DNA from: Spirochaetaceae bacterium
Lineage (GTDB): Bacteria; Spirochaetota; Spirochaetia; Treponematales; Breznakiellaceae
Reading direction: 5' to 3'
NCBI GenBank assembly: GCA_031283025.1
Contig: JAITCP010000108.1
Coordinates: 1-9,175, forward strand
DNA: 9,175 nt
The notes beneath the pieces are model-generated. The model was not told the origin of the DNA and ran no database searches. It was given only the letters and a program-made list of their open reading frames with translations. Of the stretch, positions 1 through 5,494 are shown one piece after another (position 1 is the first letter of the stretch; each line of letters starts with the position of its first letter). Position numbers and translations under genes: made by a program.

Positions 1-267
1 AGGATTGAATACACCGGCATCAGGCCCGGTGAAAGGCTGGATGAACGGCTTTGGGCGGAAGATGAAGAGCCGCTTCCCACCGAATCTAACCGCATCCTGA
101 AAGTCCGTTCCCGCGAAAGCCCGAAACAAACAAAGCTGGATGTGGAAAGCCTTATAGAAAAGCTTAACCCCATTATCCGTTTTGATCCGTCGCAGGCGGA
201 AAAGTACCGGGACACAGCCTTCCTCCAGCGCTTGCTGCAGGAAGCCATACCAAGCCTTTCCCTTTAA
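1..267 (+). CDS. CapD/FlaA1-type nucleotide-sugar dehydratase or epimerase, C-terminal part
   Basis: This is the last 88 codons of a gene that begins before the window; it reads in frame 1 and stops at TAA 265-267. Near its beginning it contains EYTGIRPGERLDERLW, which matches the conserved YTGLRPGEKLYEEL block near the end of CapD/FlaA1-type polysaccharide biosynthesis proteins. These are NAD(P)-dependent short-chain dehydrogenase-like enzymes such as UDP-GlcNAc 4,6-dehydratases, which are often membrane-anchored. The NAD-binding and catalytic parts lie outside the window, so dehydratase cannot be told from epimerase. Only four bases separate its stop from the next start, so the two genes are almost certainly co-transcribed and perhaps translationally coupled. 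A 4,6-dehydratase followed by a DegT-type aminotransferase is the usual order for making 4-amino-4,6-dideoxy sugar nucleotides; that pathway is inferred here. Confidence 0.8.
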   Translation, partial: RIEYTGIRPGERLDERLWAEDEEPLPTESNRILKVRSRESPKQTKLDVESLIEKLNPIIRFDPSQAEKYRDTAFLQRLLQEAIPSLSL

Positions 268-271
268 TGCT

Positions 272-1549
272 ATGGAAGCTATTCCCTTTCATCGCCCTTA
301 CGTTGGCACAGAAGAAGAAGAAGCGGTAATCCGCGTACTCCGTTCCGGCTGGCTTACCACCGGCGTTGAGGCGCTGGCCTTTGAAAAAGAATTTGCCGAA
401 TTTTTGTCGCAGAGCCCCGATCCGCAATCGGAATATTTGCAACCGGAACATTTACAATCAGAACATTTGCAACCGCAGCTTTTACAATCGCAACTTTTCT
501 GCCTGGCGGTAAACTCGGCAACTTCAGGTCTGCACCTGGCCCTTGAAGCCGTGGGAGTTGGGCCGGGGGATGCGGTATTTATTCCGTCTTACACGTTTAC
601 CGCCACTGCGGAGGTAGTTCGTTATTTGGGGGCGGAAGCGGTTTTTGTGGATATTGCCCCGGACTCGTACAACATGGACCCGATCAAGCTGGAAGCGGCA
701 ATATCCTCTATTACCGAAAAAAAGCAGTCTTCCAATGCCGCTTCTGCCGGATTGCGGCCCAAGGCGGTCATTCCCGTTCACATCGGCGGGCTGCCCTGCG
801 ATATGGAGGCAATTTCCGGCATTGCCCGCCGTTACGGCCTTGCCGTGGTGGAAGACGCCGCCCATGCGTTTCCTGCCCGTATGCCGGATGCGGCGCGCTG
901 GGCGGGAACCTGCGGCGATGCGGGAGTTTTTTCTTTCTATGCGTCAAAAACCATCACCACGGGCGAAGGCGGCATGGTAGTTACCGCCCGTGAGGAGTTG
1001 GCCCGCCGTATTCAGGTGATGCGGAGCCACGGCATAGACCGCCCCGTATGGAACCGTTATACCGACACCGCCGCCTCCTGGTTCTACGAAGTAGTTGCCC
1101 CCGGCTTTAAGTACAACCTGCCGGATTTGCTGGCGGCGGTGGGAAGGGTACAACTCTGCCGGGCAATGGCGCTGCTGGAGATGCGCCTTGCCATTGCGCA
1201 GCGCTACGACAGGGCCTTTGAAAACGAACCCGCCCTGATCATCCCGCCTCCGGGAGGTGCCAGGCACCTTTACACGCTCCGGTTTATGGAGCCTTCCCAA
1301 CGGGATCCCTTTATCGAATACCTCCGCAATCAGGGGATAGGAACATCCGTCCACTTTATTCCCCTCCACATTATGCCCTATTACCAGGAACGTTACGGCC
1401 TACAGCCGGAAGACCTCCCCGAATCGTACAAACGCTTCAGGGAAACCGTGTCCCTCCCCATCTGGCCCGGCATGAGCGGGGAACAGGCAGACAGGGTTAT
1501 TGAGGCTGCATTATGTTTTGTTGGCCGCCATCGTTCAGCAAACCCTTAA
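272..1549 (+). CDS. DegT/DnrJ/EryC1 family PLP-dependent sugar aminotransferase
   Basis: A 425-residue sugar aminotransferase that should transfer an amino group, usually from glutamate, to a 4-keto or 3-keto nucleotide sugar in the cytoplasm. Family landmarks are the N-terminal IPFHRPYVGTEEEEAV, the cofactor loop NSATSGLHLAL (81-91), SYTFTATA (106-113), PVHIGGLPCDM (168-178), VVEDAAHAF with Asp195 (192-200) and SFYASKTITTGEGG, where Lys226 should form the Schiff base with PLP. The C-terminal HFIPLHIMPYY is also typical. ATG 272 was chosen because the family N-terminus starts there; the same frame stays open upstream to 182, but that would overlap the dehydratase gene. No clear Shine-Dalgarno is visible, which fits coupling to the upstream gene four bases away. 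Oddities are a repeat-encoded insertion at residues 52-76, just before the PLP loop, and an end that overlaps the stop of the convergent chemoreceptor gene. The substrate is not identifiable. Confidence 0.92.
   Translation: MEAIPFHRPYVGTEEEEAVIRVLRSGWLTTGVEALAFEKEFAEFLSQSPDPQSEYLQPEHLQSEHLQPQLLQSQLFCLAVNSATSGLHLALEAVGVGPGDAVFIPSYTFTATAEVVRYLGAEAVFVDIAPDSYNMDPIKLEAAISSITEKKQSSNAASAGLRPKAVIPVHIGGLPCDMEAISGIARRYGLAVVEDAAHAFPARMPDAARWAGTCGDAGVFSFYASKTITTGEGGMVVTAREELARRIQVMRSHGIDRPVWNRYTDTAASWFYEVVAPGFKYNLPDLLAAVGRVQLCRAMALLEMRLAIAQRYDRAFENEPALIIPPPGGARHLYTLRFMEPSQRDPFIEYLRNQGIGTSVHFIPLHIMPYYQERYGLQPEDLPESYKRFRETVSLPIWPGMSGEQADRVIEAALCFVGRHRSANP
425..499 (+). repeat. Five tandem 15-bp repeats inside the aminotransferase gene
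   Basis: Five consecutive 15-base units start at 425, 440, 455, 470 and 485, each beginning CAA and ending in a T-rich tail. They encode the pentapeptides QSEYL, QPEHL, QSEHL, QPQLL and QSQLF (residues 52-76). Odd units begin CAATC and even units CAACC, so the array could also be read as a 30-bp repeat with 2.5 copies. The length is a multiple of three, so the frame is kept. It falls between the FEKEFAEFL helix and the NSATSG cofactor loop, where family members normally have only a few residues. Confidence 0.93.
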
Positions 1550-3630
1550 ACCGTAAACCGCGATACTGCAATAACAAGGTTATCAATAATTTCTTTATTT
1601 TGCCCGCTTATGTTGTTTACGTCGCCCACTGCCGCCTTGATCTCGCCCGCGCTTGCCGCCATTTCGGCCATCCCGCCGGTGATTTCCCCGGTGGCTTTTT
1701 CCAGGTTTTTGCTTTCGCTGATAATTTCCTTTGCGCCGTCAAGCATCTCTTCGGAACTGCTCTTGACCAGCAGCGTGATTTCGTTGAGATTGCCGATGGA
1801 CTCAAGAATCTGCTTGCTTCCCGCTCCCTGTTCATCCATAGCGCCGCGGATGTTTTCTTCCTGATGGGCCACCGTAGCGATCCCGCCCTCAATGTCTTCA
1901 AATTTTTCCAGCACGCTGCCTGTGGAATGGGAAATTTTGTCAATAGAACCTTTAATTTTTTTTAGCACTTCGACAATGGTTTTTGACTGTGTGCTGGAAC
2001 CTTCCGCCAGCTTGCGGATTTCACCGGCTACGACGGCGAAGCCCTTGCCGGCTTCCCCCGCGTGGGCGGCTTCGATGGCGGCGTTCATCGAAAGAAGGTT
2101 GGTCTGGCTTGCGATGTTTTCCATAACCGAGTTGATCTCCAGGAGCCCTTCGGATTCGTGGGCGATTTCCTGAACGTCCGAAACTACCGTCTGCAAGCCT
2201 TTGCGGCCTACGCCGGAAGATCCCGTCAGCTCGTTCACCTTGTCCGTGTTCTTGTAAAGGCTTTGGGTAACGGACTGTATATTGGCCAGCATTTCTTCGA
2301 TGGCAGAAGACGATCGGGAAACGCTCTCTGTTTGGCGTTCCACATGGTTGTTGAGCTTTTGAATGTTGCCGCTTATCTGCTCCATTGTGGCGGTTGTCTC
2401 TGTTACCGAAGCGGACTGGTTGACTGCCAGGTTTTGAATGGCTTGAATGATGCCGGTAATCTCTTCCACCGCCGCCGCCGTTCTTCTTGAGCTTCCGGCA
2501 AGGGCGGAGCCGATATTGGACAGGCGTTCAGACTCTTTTTTTATGGTGGAGACGAGCTTCTTAATATTGTCAAGCATGGCGTTAAAACCGTTTGCCAGAT
2601 CGCCGATCTCGTCTTTTGATTTGACGTTGACGCGCATGGTTAAATCCCCGCCGCCTGACAATTTTACTATTTCGGTCATGCGGGTTAGCGGGCCGGTTAT
2701 GGAGCGTCCGGCGACAATGGCGACAATAACGCCCAGCGCGGCGCAAATTGCCCCGACGATTAACAGGATATTACGGATACGGGCTACAGAGGCAAGCACC
2801 TCGCTTTCCTCCACGTTTTGAACGAGTATCCATGAGTAGCCGGGAAGCTGCGTAAAAGCGCAAATCATCTTTTTCCCGTTTTCAATGTGTTCGGCGCTGC
2901 CCGTTTTATCCCTGATGATCCGCGCTGTCAGGTCGGCCTGCGGTTTTTTGGAGGGGTCTTTTTCCGCTTCTTTAATGGGGTTGAACTGGCTGTTTACCAG
3001 TTCCGTGTCGGGATGGGCCATGTAGGTTCCTTCACTGTTGATTAAGAACCCGTGCCCGGTCCGGTAGTCGGTCCGTATGGCGTTTACCAGGCCGGTGAGG
3101 AAGGTGGGGCCGTCTTTGCGGGCAATCGTTACACCCAAAACAGGAGCGCCCTTGGTATCGTCTCTGAAAACCGGGGCGGCGAGCATCACGACCGGCTTGC
3201 CGGTGGCGCGGCTGATAAGCACGTCCGATACCGCGGTGTTTCCGGCAAAGGCCTGTTTGACGTAAGCCCGGTCGCCGAGGTTGGTGGTAGCCTCGTCCCG
3301 CACATAGTTGGTTGTGCCGTCCGGCAATACCAGCCCTATATCAAGGCTGTCTATACGGTCCACGTCGGGCGTAAAGTTTGTTTTGACCACCCCCTCCCAG
3401 TTCATGGTTCTGGTTCTGGCGCGGTTGGCGATTTCCCAGAGCTGGTTAAGCAGTATGTCCAGCCTGAGTTCCAGCAGTTCGGCGTTTATTTTGCTGTTAT
3501 TGACCATTGCGGTAATAACGGACTCTTCCATATTTCCGGTAACGAGTATATTTACGGAAACAATGATGGCGGCGGACGTTATCAGTACAACCGCCACGAT
3601 TAAAAGGGGTACCCTTAGGCTTAATTTCAT
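1546..3630 (-). CDS. Methyl-accepting chemotaxis protein with periplasmic Cache domain
   Basis: A complete 694-residue transmembrane chemoreceptor that would bind a small molecule outside the inner membrane and control the CheA kinase through CheW. In order it shows a transmembrane helix at about 7-30, a periplasmic double-Cache-like domain at about 31-285 (with GDRAYVKQAFAG and ISRATGKPVVMLAAPVF), a second membrane helix at about 286-308, a HAMP domain at about 309-361 (RSITGPLTRMTE, DEIGDLANGFNAM), and a long coiled-coil signalling domain to the end. The hairpin tip at about 500-545 (NIASQTNLLSMNAAIEAA, then GFAVVAGEIRKLAE) is highly conserved. No CheR-docking pentapeptide is seen at the C-terminus, which ends SRFTV. 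ATG 3630 is preceded on the minus strand by AAAAGGAAATTGC, a good ribosome site, and by a strong promoter. Its TAA overlaps the aminotransferase stop. The ligand cannot be told. Confidence 0.96.
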   Translation of the reverse strand: MKLSLRVPLLIVAVVLITSAAIIVSVNILVTGNMEESVITAMVNNSKINAELLELRLDILLNQLWEIANRARTRTMNWEGVVKTNFTPDVDRIDSLDIGLVLPDGTTNYVRDEATTNLGDRAYVKQAFAGNTAVSDVLISRATGKPVVMLAAPVFRDDTKGAPVLGVTIARKDGPTFLTGLVNAIRTDYRTGHGFLINSEGTYMAHPDTELVNSQFNPIKEAEKDPSKKPQADLTARIIRDKTGSAEHIENGKKMICAFTQLPGYSWILVQNVEESEVLASVARIRNILLIVGAICAALGVIVAIVAGRSITGPLTRMTEIVKLSGGGDLTMRVNVKSKDEIGDLANGFNAMLDNIKKLVSTIKKESERLSNIGSALAGSSRRTAAAVEEITGIIQAIQNLAVNQSASVTETTATMEQISGNIQKLNNHVERQTESVSRSSSAIEEMLANIQSVTQSLYKNTDKVNELTGSSGVGRKGLQTVVSDVQEIAHESEGLLEINSVMENIASQTNLLSMNAAIEAAHAGEAGKGFAVVAGEIRKLAEGSSTQSKTIVEVLKKIKGSIDKISHSTGSVLEKFEDIEGGIATVAHQEENIRGAMDEQGAGSKQILESIGNLNEITLLVKSSSEEMLDGAKEIISESKNLEKATGEITGGMAEMAASAGEIKAAVGDVNNISGQNKEIIDNLVIAVSRFTV

Positions 3631-3657
3631 GCAATTTCCTTTTATTATTGGTAGTTT

Positions 3658-3686
3658 ATTCTACTATTTTGTGTATATACTGGCAA
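3658..3686 (-). promoter_or_regulatory. Sigma70-type promoter of the chemoreceptor gene
   Basis: Reading the minus strand, a -35 box TTGCCA (plus-strand 3681-3686) and a -10 box TAGAAT (3658-3663) are separated by exactly 17 bases; each box matches consensus at five of six positions. Transcription would start near 3651, giving a leader of about 20 bases that includes the ribosome site. The promoter lies between the XRE regulator gene and the chemoreceptor, so the receptor need not depend on readthrough from the regulator. It does not look like the sigma28 flagellar promoter often found on chemotaxis genes. Confidence 0.65.
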
Positions 3687-3712
3687 TGTCTATGACAGGT
3701 GGTTATGCCCTG

Positions 3713-4063
3713 TTACTGCCGCTTGTTTTGTAACTCCAGCAGTAAATCAAGATGGCGCAGTACATATTCCTGAAAATCCGGGCATAGCTTGTCAAAAAGT
3801 TCTTCTATTTTACGGCGGACTTCACCCCCGGAATTGTTAAACATTTCACCCGCGCCGGTCTTGAGCCATTCCTCGTTTACCCCAAAGGTCATGGAGATTA
3901 GCTTGGCAATACGGTCGTTGACGGCCCGCCGCCCTTTTTCCAGTTCGTATACATAACTGCGGGAAAGACAAAGAATGTTGGCAAAACCGGTAGGCGTCTT
4001 TTTAAGCGCTTTTCGAACCTTGACTATACGTTCATTGGCCGTTTCCGCCGGTTTATCGTTCAT
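3713..4063 (-). CDS. XRE-family helix-turn-helix transcriptional regulator
   Basis: A 116-residue cytoplasmic DNA-binding protein of the Cro/C1 (XRE) type. Residues about 11-67 form the helix-turn-helix domain, with the recognition segment LCLSRSYVYELEKGRRAVND followed by the IAKLISMTFGVNEEWLKTGAGEMF signature common in prophage-like regulators. The C-terminal segment (about 84-112, containing EELFDKLCPDFQEYVLRHL) looks like a helix for dimerisation or partner binding. ATG 4063 is preceded by AAGGGATACA on the minus strand, a reasonable ribosome site. It is transcribed away from the small ORF at 4191, and similar CAC-centred sequences lie in both promoters between them, so autorepression and control of the divergent envelope unit are likely. 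That regulation is inferred from layout. The chemoreceptor downstream lies 82 bases away and has its own promoter. Confidence 0.9.
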   Translation of the reverse strand: MNDKPAETANERIVKVRKALKKTPTGFANILCLSRSYVYELEKGRRAVNDRIAKLISMTFGVNEEWLKTGAGEMFNNSGGEVRRKIEELFDKLCPDFQEYVLRHLDLLLELQNKRQ

Positions 4064-4119
4064 TGTATCCCTTTTTTCCTGGAACCCCTAAAAACAAATG
4101 GTTTATTAAGGTTTTCTAA

Positions 4120-4147
4120 AGAATACACTATGTGATTTTTTTTTCAA
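4120..4147 (-). promoter_or_regulatory. Promoter of the XRE regulator gene with an operator-like site in its spacer
   Basis: On the minus strand TTGAAA (plus 4142-4147) and TATTCT (plus 4120-4125) are separated by 16 bases. The -35 box matches consensus at five of six positions and the -10 box at four. The partly symmetric CACTATGTG at 4126-4134 lies directly against the -10 box, a position where a bound repressor would block RNA polymerase. The assignment rests on sequence only. Confidence 0.5.
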
Positions 4148-4198
4148 CATACTTGACAAATCATTACACTGTTTGTTAAAATTACACACTATGAGTGA
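4124..4198. promoter_or_regulatory. Three operator-like sequences between the divergent promoters
   Basis: Three similar sequences occur here: TACACTATGTGAT at 4124-4136, TACACTGTTTGTT at 4165-4177 and CACACTATGAGTGAT at 4185-4199. The third holds a perfect inverted repeat CACT-ATG-AGTG (4187-4197), and the first a shorter CAC-TAT-GTG. The CAC cores start at 4126, 4167 and 4187, spacings of 41 and 20 bases, close to four and two helical turns. Site 1 is in the spacer of the regulator's promoter, site 2 in the spacer of the forward promoter, and site 3 covers the predicted transcript start and the ATG. The XRE protein is the obvious candidate ligand; this is inference. Confidence 0.45.
4153..4182 (+). 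promoter_or_regulatory. Strong sigma70-type promoter for the unit starting at 4191
   Basis: A perfect -35 box TTGACA at 4153-4158 is followed after 18 bases by TAAAAT at 4177-4182 (five of six consensus positions). Transcription is expected to begin at about 4188-4190, at or immediately before ATG 4191. This makes the first gene of the unit leaderless or nearly so, and no Shine-Dalgarno is present upstream of that ATG. Confidence 0.72.
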
Positions 4199-4409
4199 TT
4201 ATAGGAAAATAACCCCTTCCTGTAACGGAAAAACTCGTAAAACCCAGCTTGTGGAACGGCTTGGCAGGCTCCAACCGGCCTATTTTGATGAAGTTTTAAG
4301 CGTGGAAAAAGCCTTAACCTATGCCCAAAGCGGGAATGAATCAGCCCAAACCGGGGGTATATGCGGAAATTATGGGAAAAATCTTGTTATAGAAGGCGGA
4401 ATTCTATGA
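4191..4409 (+). CDS. Small protein of unknown function, first gene of the LpoB-like unit
   Basis: A 72-residue ORF that I do not recognise as a named family. It starts MSDYRKITPSCNGKTRKTQL, is mildly basic at the N-terminus and has no signal peptide or membrane helix, so it is presumably cytoplasmic. Residues about 28-52 (ERLGRLQPAYFDEVLSVEKA onward to Q) resemble the C-terminal helix of the XRE regulator encoded next door (ELFDKLCPDFQEYVLRHLDL onward to Q), sharing an L-x-P-x-F/Y...VL...L...Q pattern. That pattern also recalls short dimerisation segments of antitoxin-like proteins. ATG 4191 is used because the predicted promoter ends just before it; the in-frame TTG 4173 upstream lies inside that promoter. 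Its stop codon overlaps the next start as ATGA (4406-4409), which argues that it is translated. It could be an antirepressor-like partner of the regulator or only a coupling ORF. Both are guesses. Confidence 0.55.
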   Translation: MSDYRKITPSCNGKTRKTQLVERLGRLQPAYFDEVLSVEKALTYAQSGNESAQTGGICGNYGKNLVIEGGIL

Positions 4410-5272
4410 AAAAGGGGAATTTTATGAAAAAAGGTGTTTTTTTAGCGATTTTTGCCCTCATTTCTCTGGTGGGATTATACGCCCAGGCAAGGCTTGCCTT
4501 TCTTAACGATCCCAGCATTGCTCCGAAATCGGGACAGTCAGAAATCTTCATTAATGCGGAAAATGCTGAGCGGGATATTGTTGTGTGGGTCAACGGTGCC
4601 GTCGCCGCCCATTTATTCCCCAAATCCAGGGAAAAAATAATCGTTCCTAACGGACGAGTCGTACTGGAGGCGGCGGATACCACCAGTAAAAACGGCCAGT
4701 GGAACATCGGTTCCAAAAAGCAACTGCTACTGGAAGTCAATTCAAGCAGTGTAACGGTGGGTATGACTACCCGGTACGGCGCTCTTTTAAGTTTGGTTAT
4801 CCAGAATAACACTCCCGTTGGAACTGGTGGAAAGGTTGCGACTACTCCAACAACGCCTCAACCGCCTAGCAGAAATACCAGTGCCAAATCCCTGGATGAA
4901 GCAGTAACACGGGCGGCTGCCGTTCTGGCAGCGCGGATTCCCAACGGTACAATCCTGGCGGTAATCAGCATTGCTTCCGCTGACAGCGAAATAGCGGAAT
5001 TTGTTATTGAAGAATTGGCCTATCTTCTGCTGGAAACAAGGAAGTTCAAATTGGTAGACCGGAAAAGTCTTGACGCCATCAAGGCGGAAACCCGCTTTCA
5101 GTCTTCCGGCGACGTGGACGACAAATCTGCGGTATCTATCGGAAAAATGCTGGGCGCTACCATCGTTATTACCGGCAGCATCAGCGGGAGCGGTTCTACA
5201 CGGCGCCTCCGGGCCAAAGCCCTGGATGTGAAGACTGCGGAAATTATTGAGATGGCATCTGAACCGTTTTAG
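4406..5272 (+). CDS. LpoB/CsgG-like exported envelope protein
   Basis: A 288-residue protein with an N-terminal signal peptide (basic MKKGNFMKKG, hydrophobic VFLAIFALISLVGLYA, likely cleavage near 26); there is no lipobox cysteine. Residues about 30-137 form a beta-rich domain I cannot name. A Pro/Thr-rich linker follows (about 138-160). Residues about 161-288 match the LpoB/CsgG-type fold: AVISIASADSEIAEFVIEEL, FKLVDRKSLDAIKAE, FQSSGDVDDKSAVSIGKMLG and TIVITGSI, then LRAKALDVKTAEI. Relatives are described as penicillin-binding-protein activators or outer-membrane assembly components; which applies here is unknown. Two starts are possible: ATG 4406, coupled to the small ORF by an ATGA overlap, or ATG 4424, with AAGGGG six bases upstream. 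Either leaves the signal peptide intact. It ends with TAG and is followed by hairpins. Confidence 0.85.
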   Translation: MKKGNFMKKGVFLAIFALISLVGLYAQARLAFLNDPSIAPKSGQSEIFINAENAERDIVVWVNGAVAAHLFPKSREKIIVPNGRVVLEAADTTSKNGQWNIGSKKQLLLEVNSSSVTVGMTTRYGALLSLVIQNNTPVGTGGKVATTPTTPQPPSRNTSAKSLDEAVTRAAAVLAARIPNGTILAVISIASADSEIAEFVIEELAYLLLETRKFKLVDRKSLDAIKAETRFQSSGDVDDKSAVSIGKMLGATIVITGSISGSGSTRRLRAKALDVKTAEIIEMASEPF

Positions 5273-5293
5273 GTAAGCTGATTAACTTGTGGA

Positions 5294-5324
5294 AACCTCT
5301 GAAAACCGGTTGTTTTCAGAGGTT
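5294..5324 (+). repeat. Hairpin 1 after the LpoB-like gene
   Basis: AACCTCTGAAAAC (5294-5306) pairs perfectly with GTTTTCAGAGGTT (5312-5324) around a 5-base loop, 22 bases after the LpoB-like stop codon. The stem can be lengthened with GGA/TCC pairs if one A is bulged. No strong T run follows (CCTTTGCAGTTT), so termination is possible but not clear. Its stem is a close sequence relative of the hairpin at 5377-5406. Confidence 0.75.
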
Positions 5325-5332
5325 CCTTTGCA

Positions 5333-5368
5333 GTTTCTCGCCCTTTGGGCTGCGAAACGTGCGTTTTT
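5333..5368 (+). terminator. Hairpin 2 with trailing T run, possible terminator of the LpoB-like unit
   Basis: GTTTC (5333-5337) and GCCC (5340-5343) pair with GGGC (5347-5350) and GAAAC (5354-5358) around a TTT loop, with a small internal loop between the two stem parts. Five Ts follow at 5364-5368 after GTGCG. Of the three hairpins in this gap it is the only one followed by a clear T run, so it is the best terminator candidate, though a weak one. Confidence 0.4.
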
Positions 5369-5376
5369 AAGCAGTA

Positions 5377-5406
5377 AATCTCTAAAAACTGAAGTTTTTA
5401 GAGATT
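5377..5406 (+). repeat. Hairpin 3 before the barrel gene, homologous to hairpin 1
   Basis: AATCTCTAAAAAC (5377-5389) pairs perfectly with GTTTTTAGAGATT (5394-5406) around a TGAA loop. Compared with hairpin 1, two base pairs in the 13-bp stem have changed from C-G or G-C to T-A or A-T, with both partners altered each time. The A-T rich stem and the lack of a T run argue against a simple terminator. Confidence 0.75.
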
Positions 5407-5446
5407 CCCTTGTATGAACACTGACGCGTTGCGGACGGTTCAGAGT

Positions 5447-5459
5447 ATGGAATTTCCAT
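5447..5459. promoter_or_regulatory. Short perfect inverted repeat upstream of the barrel gene
   Basis: ATGGAA (5447-5452) and TTCCAT (5454-5459) flank a single T, ending 20 bases before the AAGGAG ribosome site of the barrel gene. It could be an operator or a small leader hairpin, or chance. No convincing -35/-10 pair was found in 5407-5480, although the TATATATT run at 5465-5472 could serve as a -10 region. Confidence 0.25.
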
Positions 5460-5494
5460 GCAGATATATATTTTTTGTTAAGGAGATTGAGAAG

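Noticed and set aside
182..271. Upstream in-frame extension of the aminotransferase to ATG 182
   Set aside because: It overlaps the end of the dehydratase gene, adds residues with no family similarity, and the family N-terminus begins at ATG 272.
425..499. Tandem repeat considered as a CRISPR array
   Set aside because: Units are directly adjacent without spacers, only 15 bases long, and translate in frame inside an enzyme gene.
3052..3603. Long plus-strand ORF opposite the chemoreceptor
   Set aside because: It is the antisense of a well-supported chemoreceptor gene and its translation resembles no family.
4173..4190. TTG start six codons upstream for the 72-residue ORF
   Set aside because: The codon lies in the predicted promoter spacer and the following codons form the -10 box, so it would not be transcribed.
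4361..4405. Start of the LpoB-like protein at ATG 4361
   Set aside because: It would put a charged, Arg-rich segment before the signal peptide; ATG 4406 or 4424 gives a normal signal peptide and has better translation signals.
5414..5494. Start of the barrel protein at ATG 5414
   Set aside because: The signal peptide begins at ATG 5495, which has AAGGAG at suitable distance; the extension would bury it.
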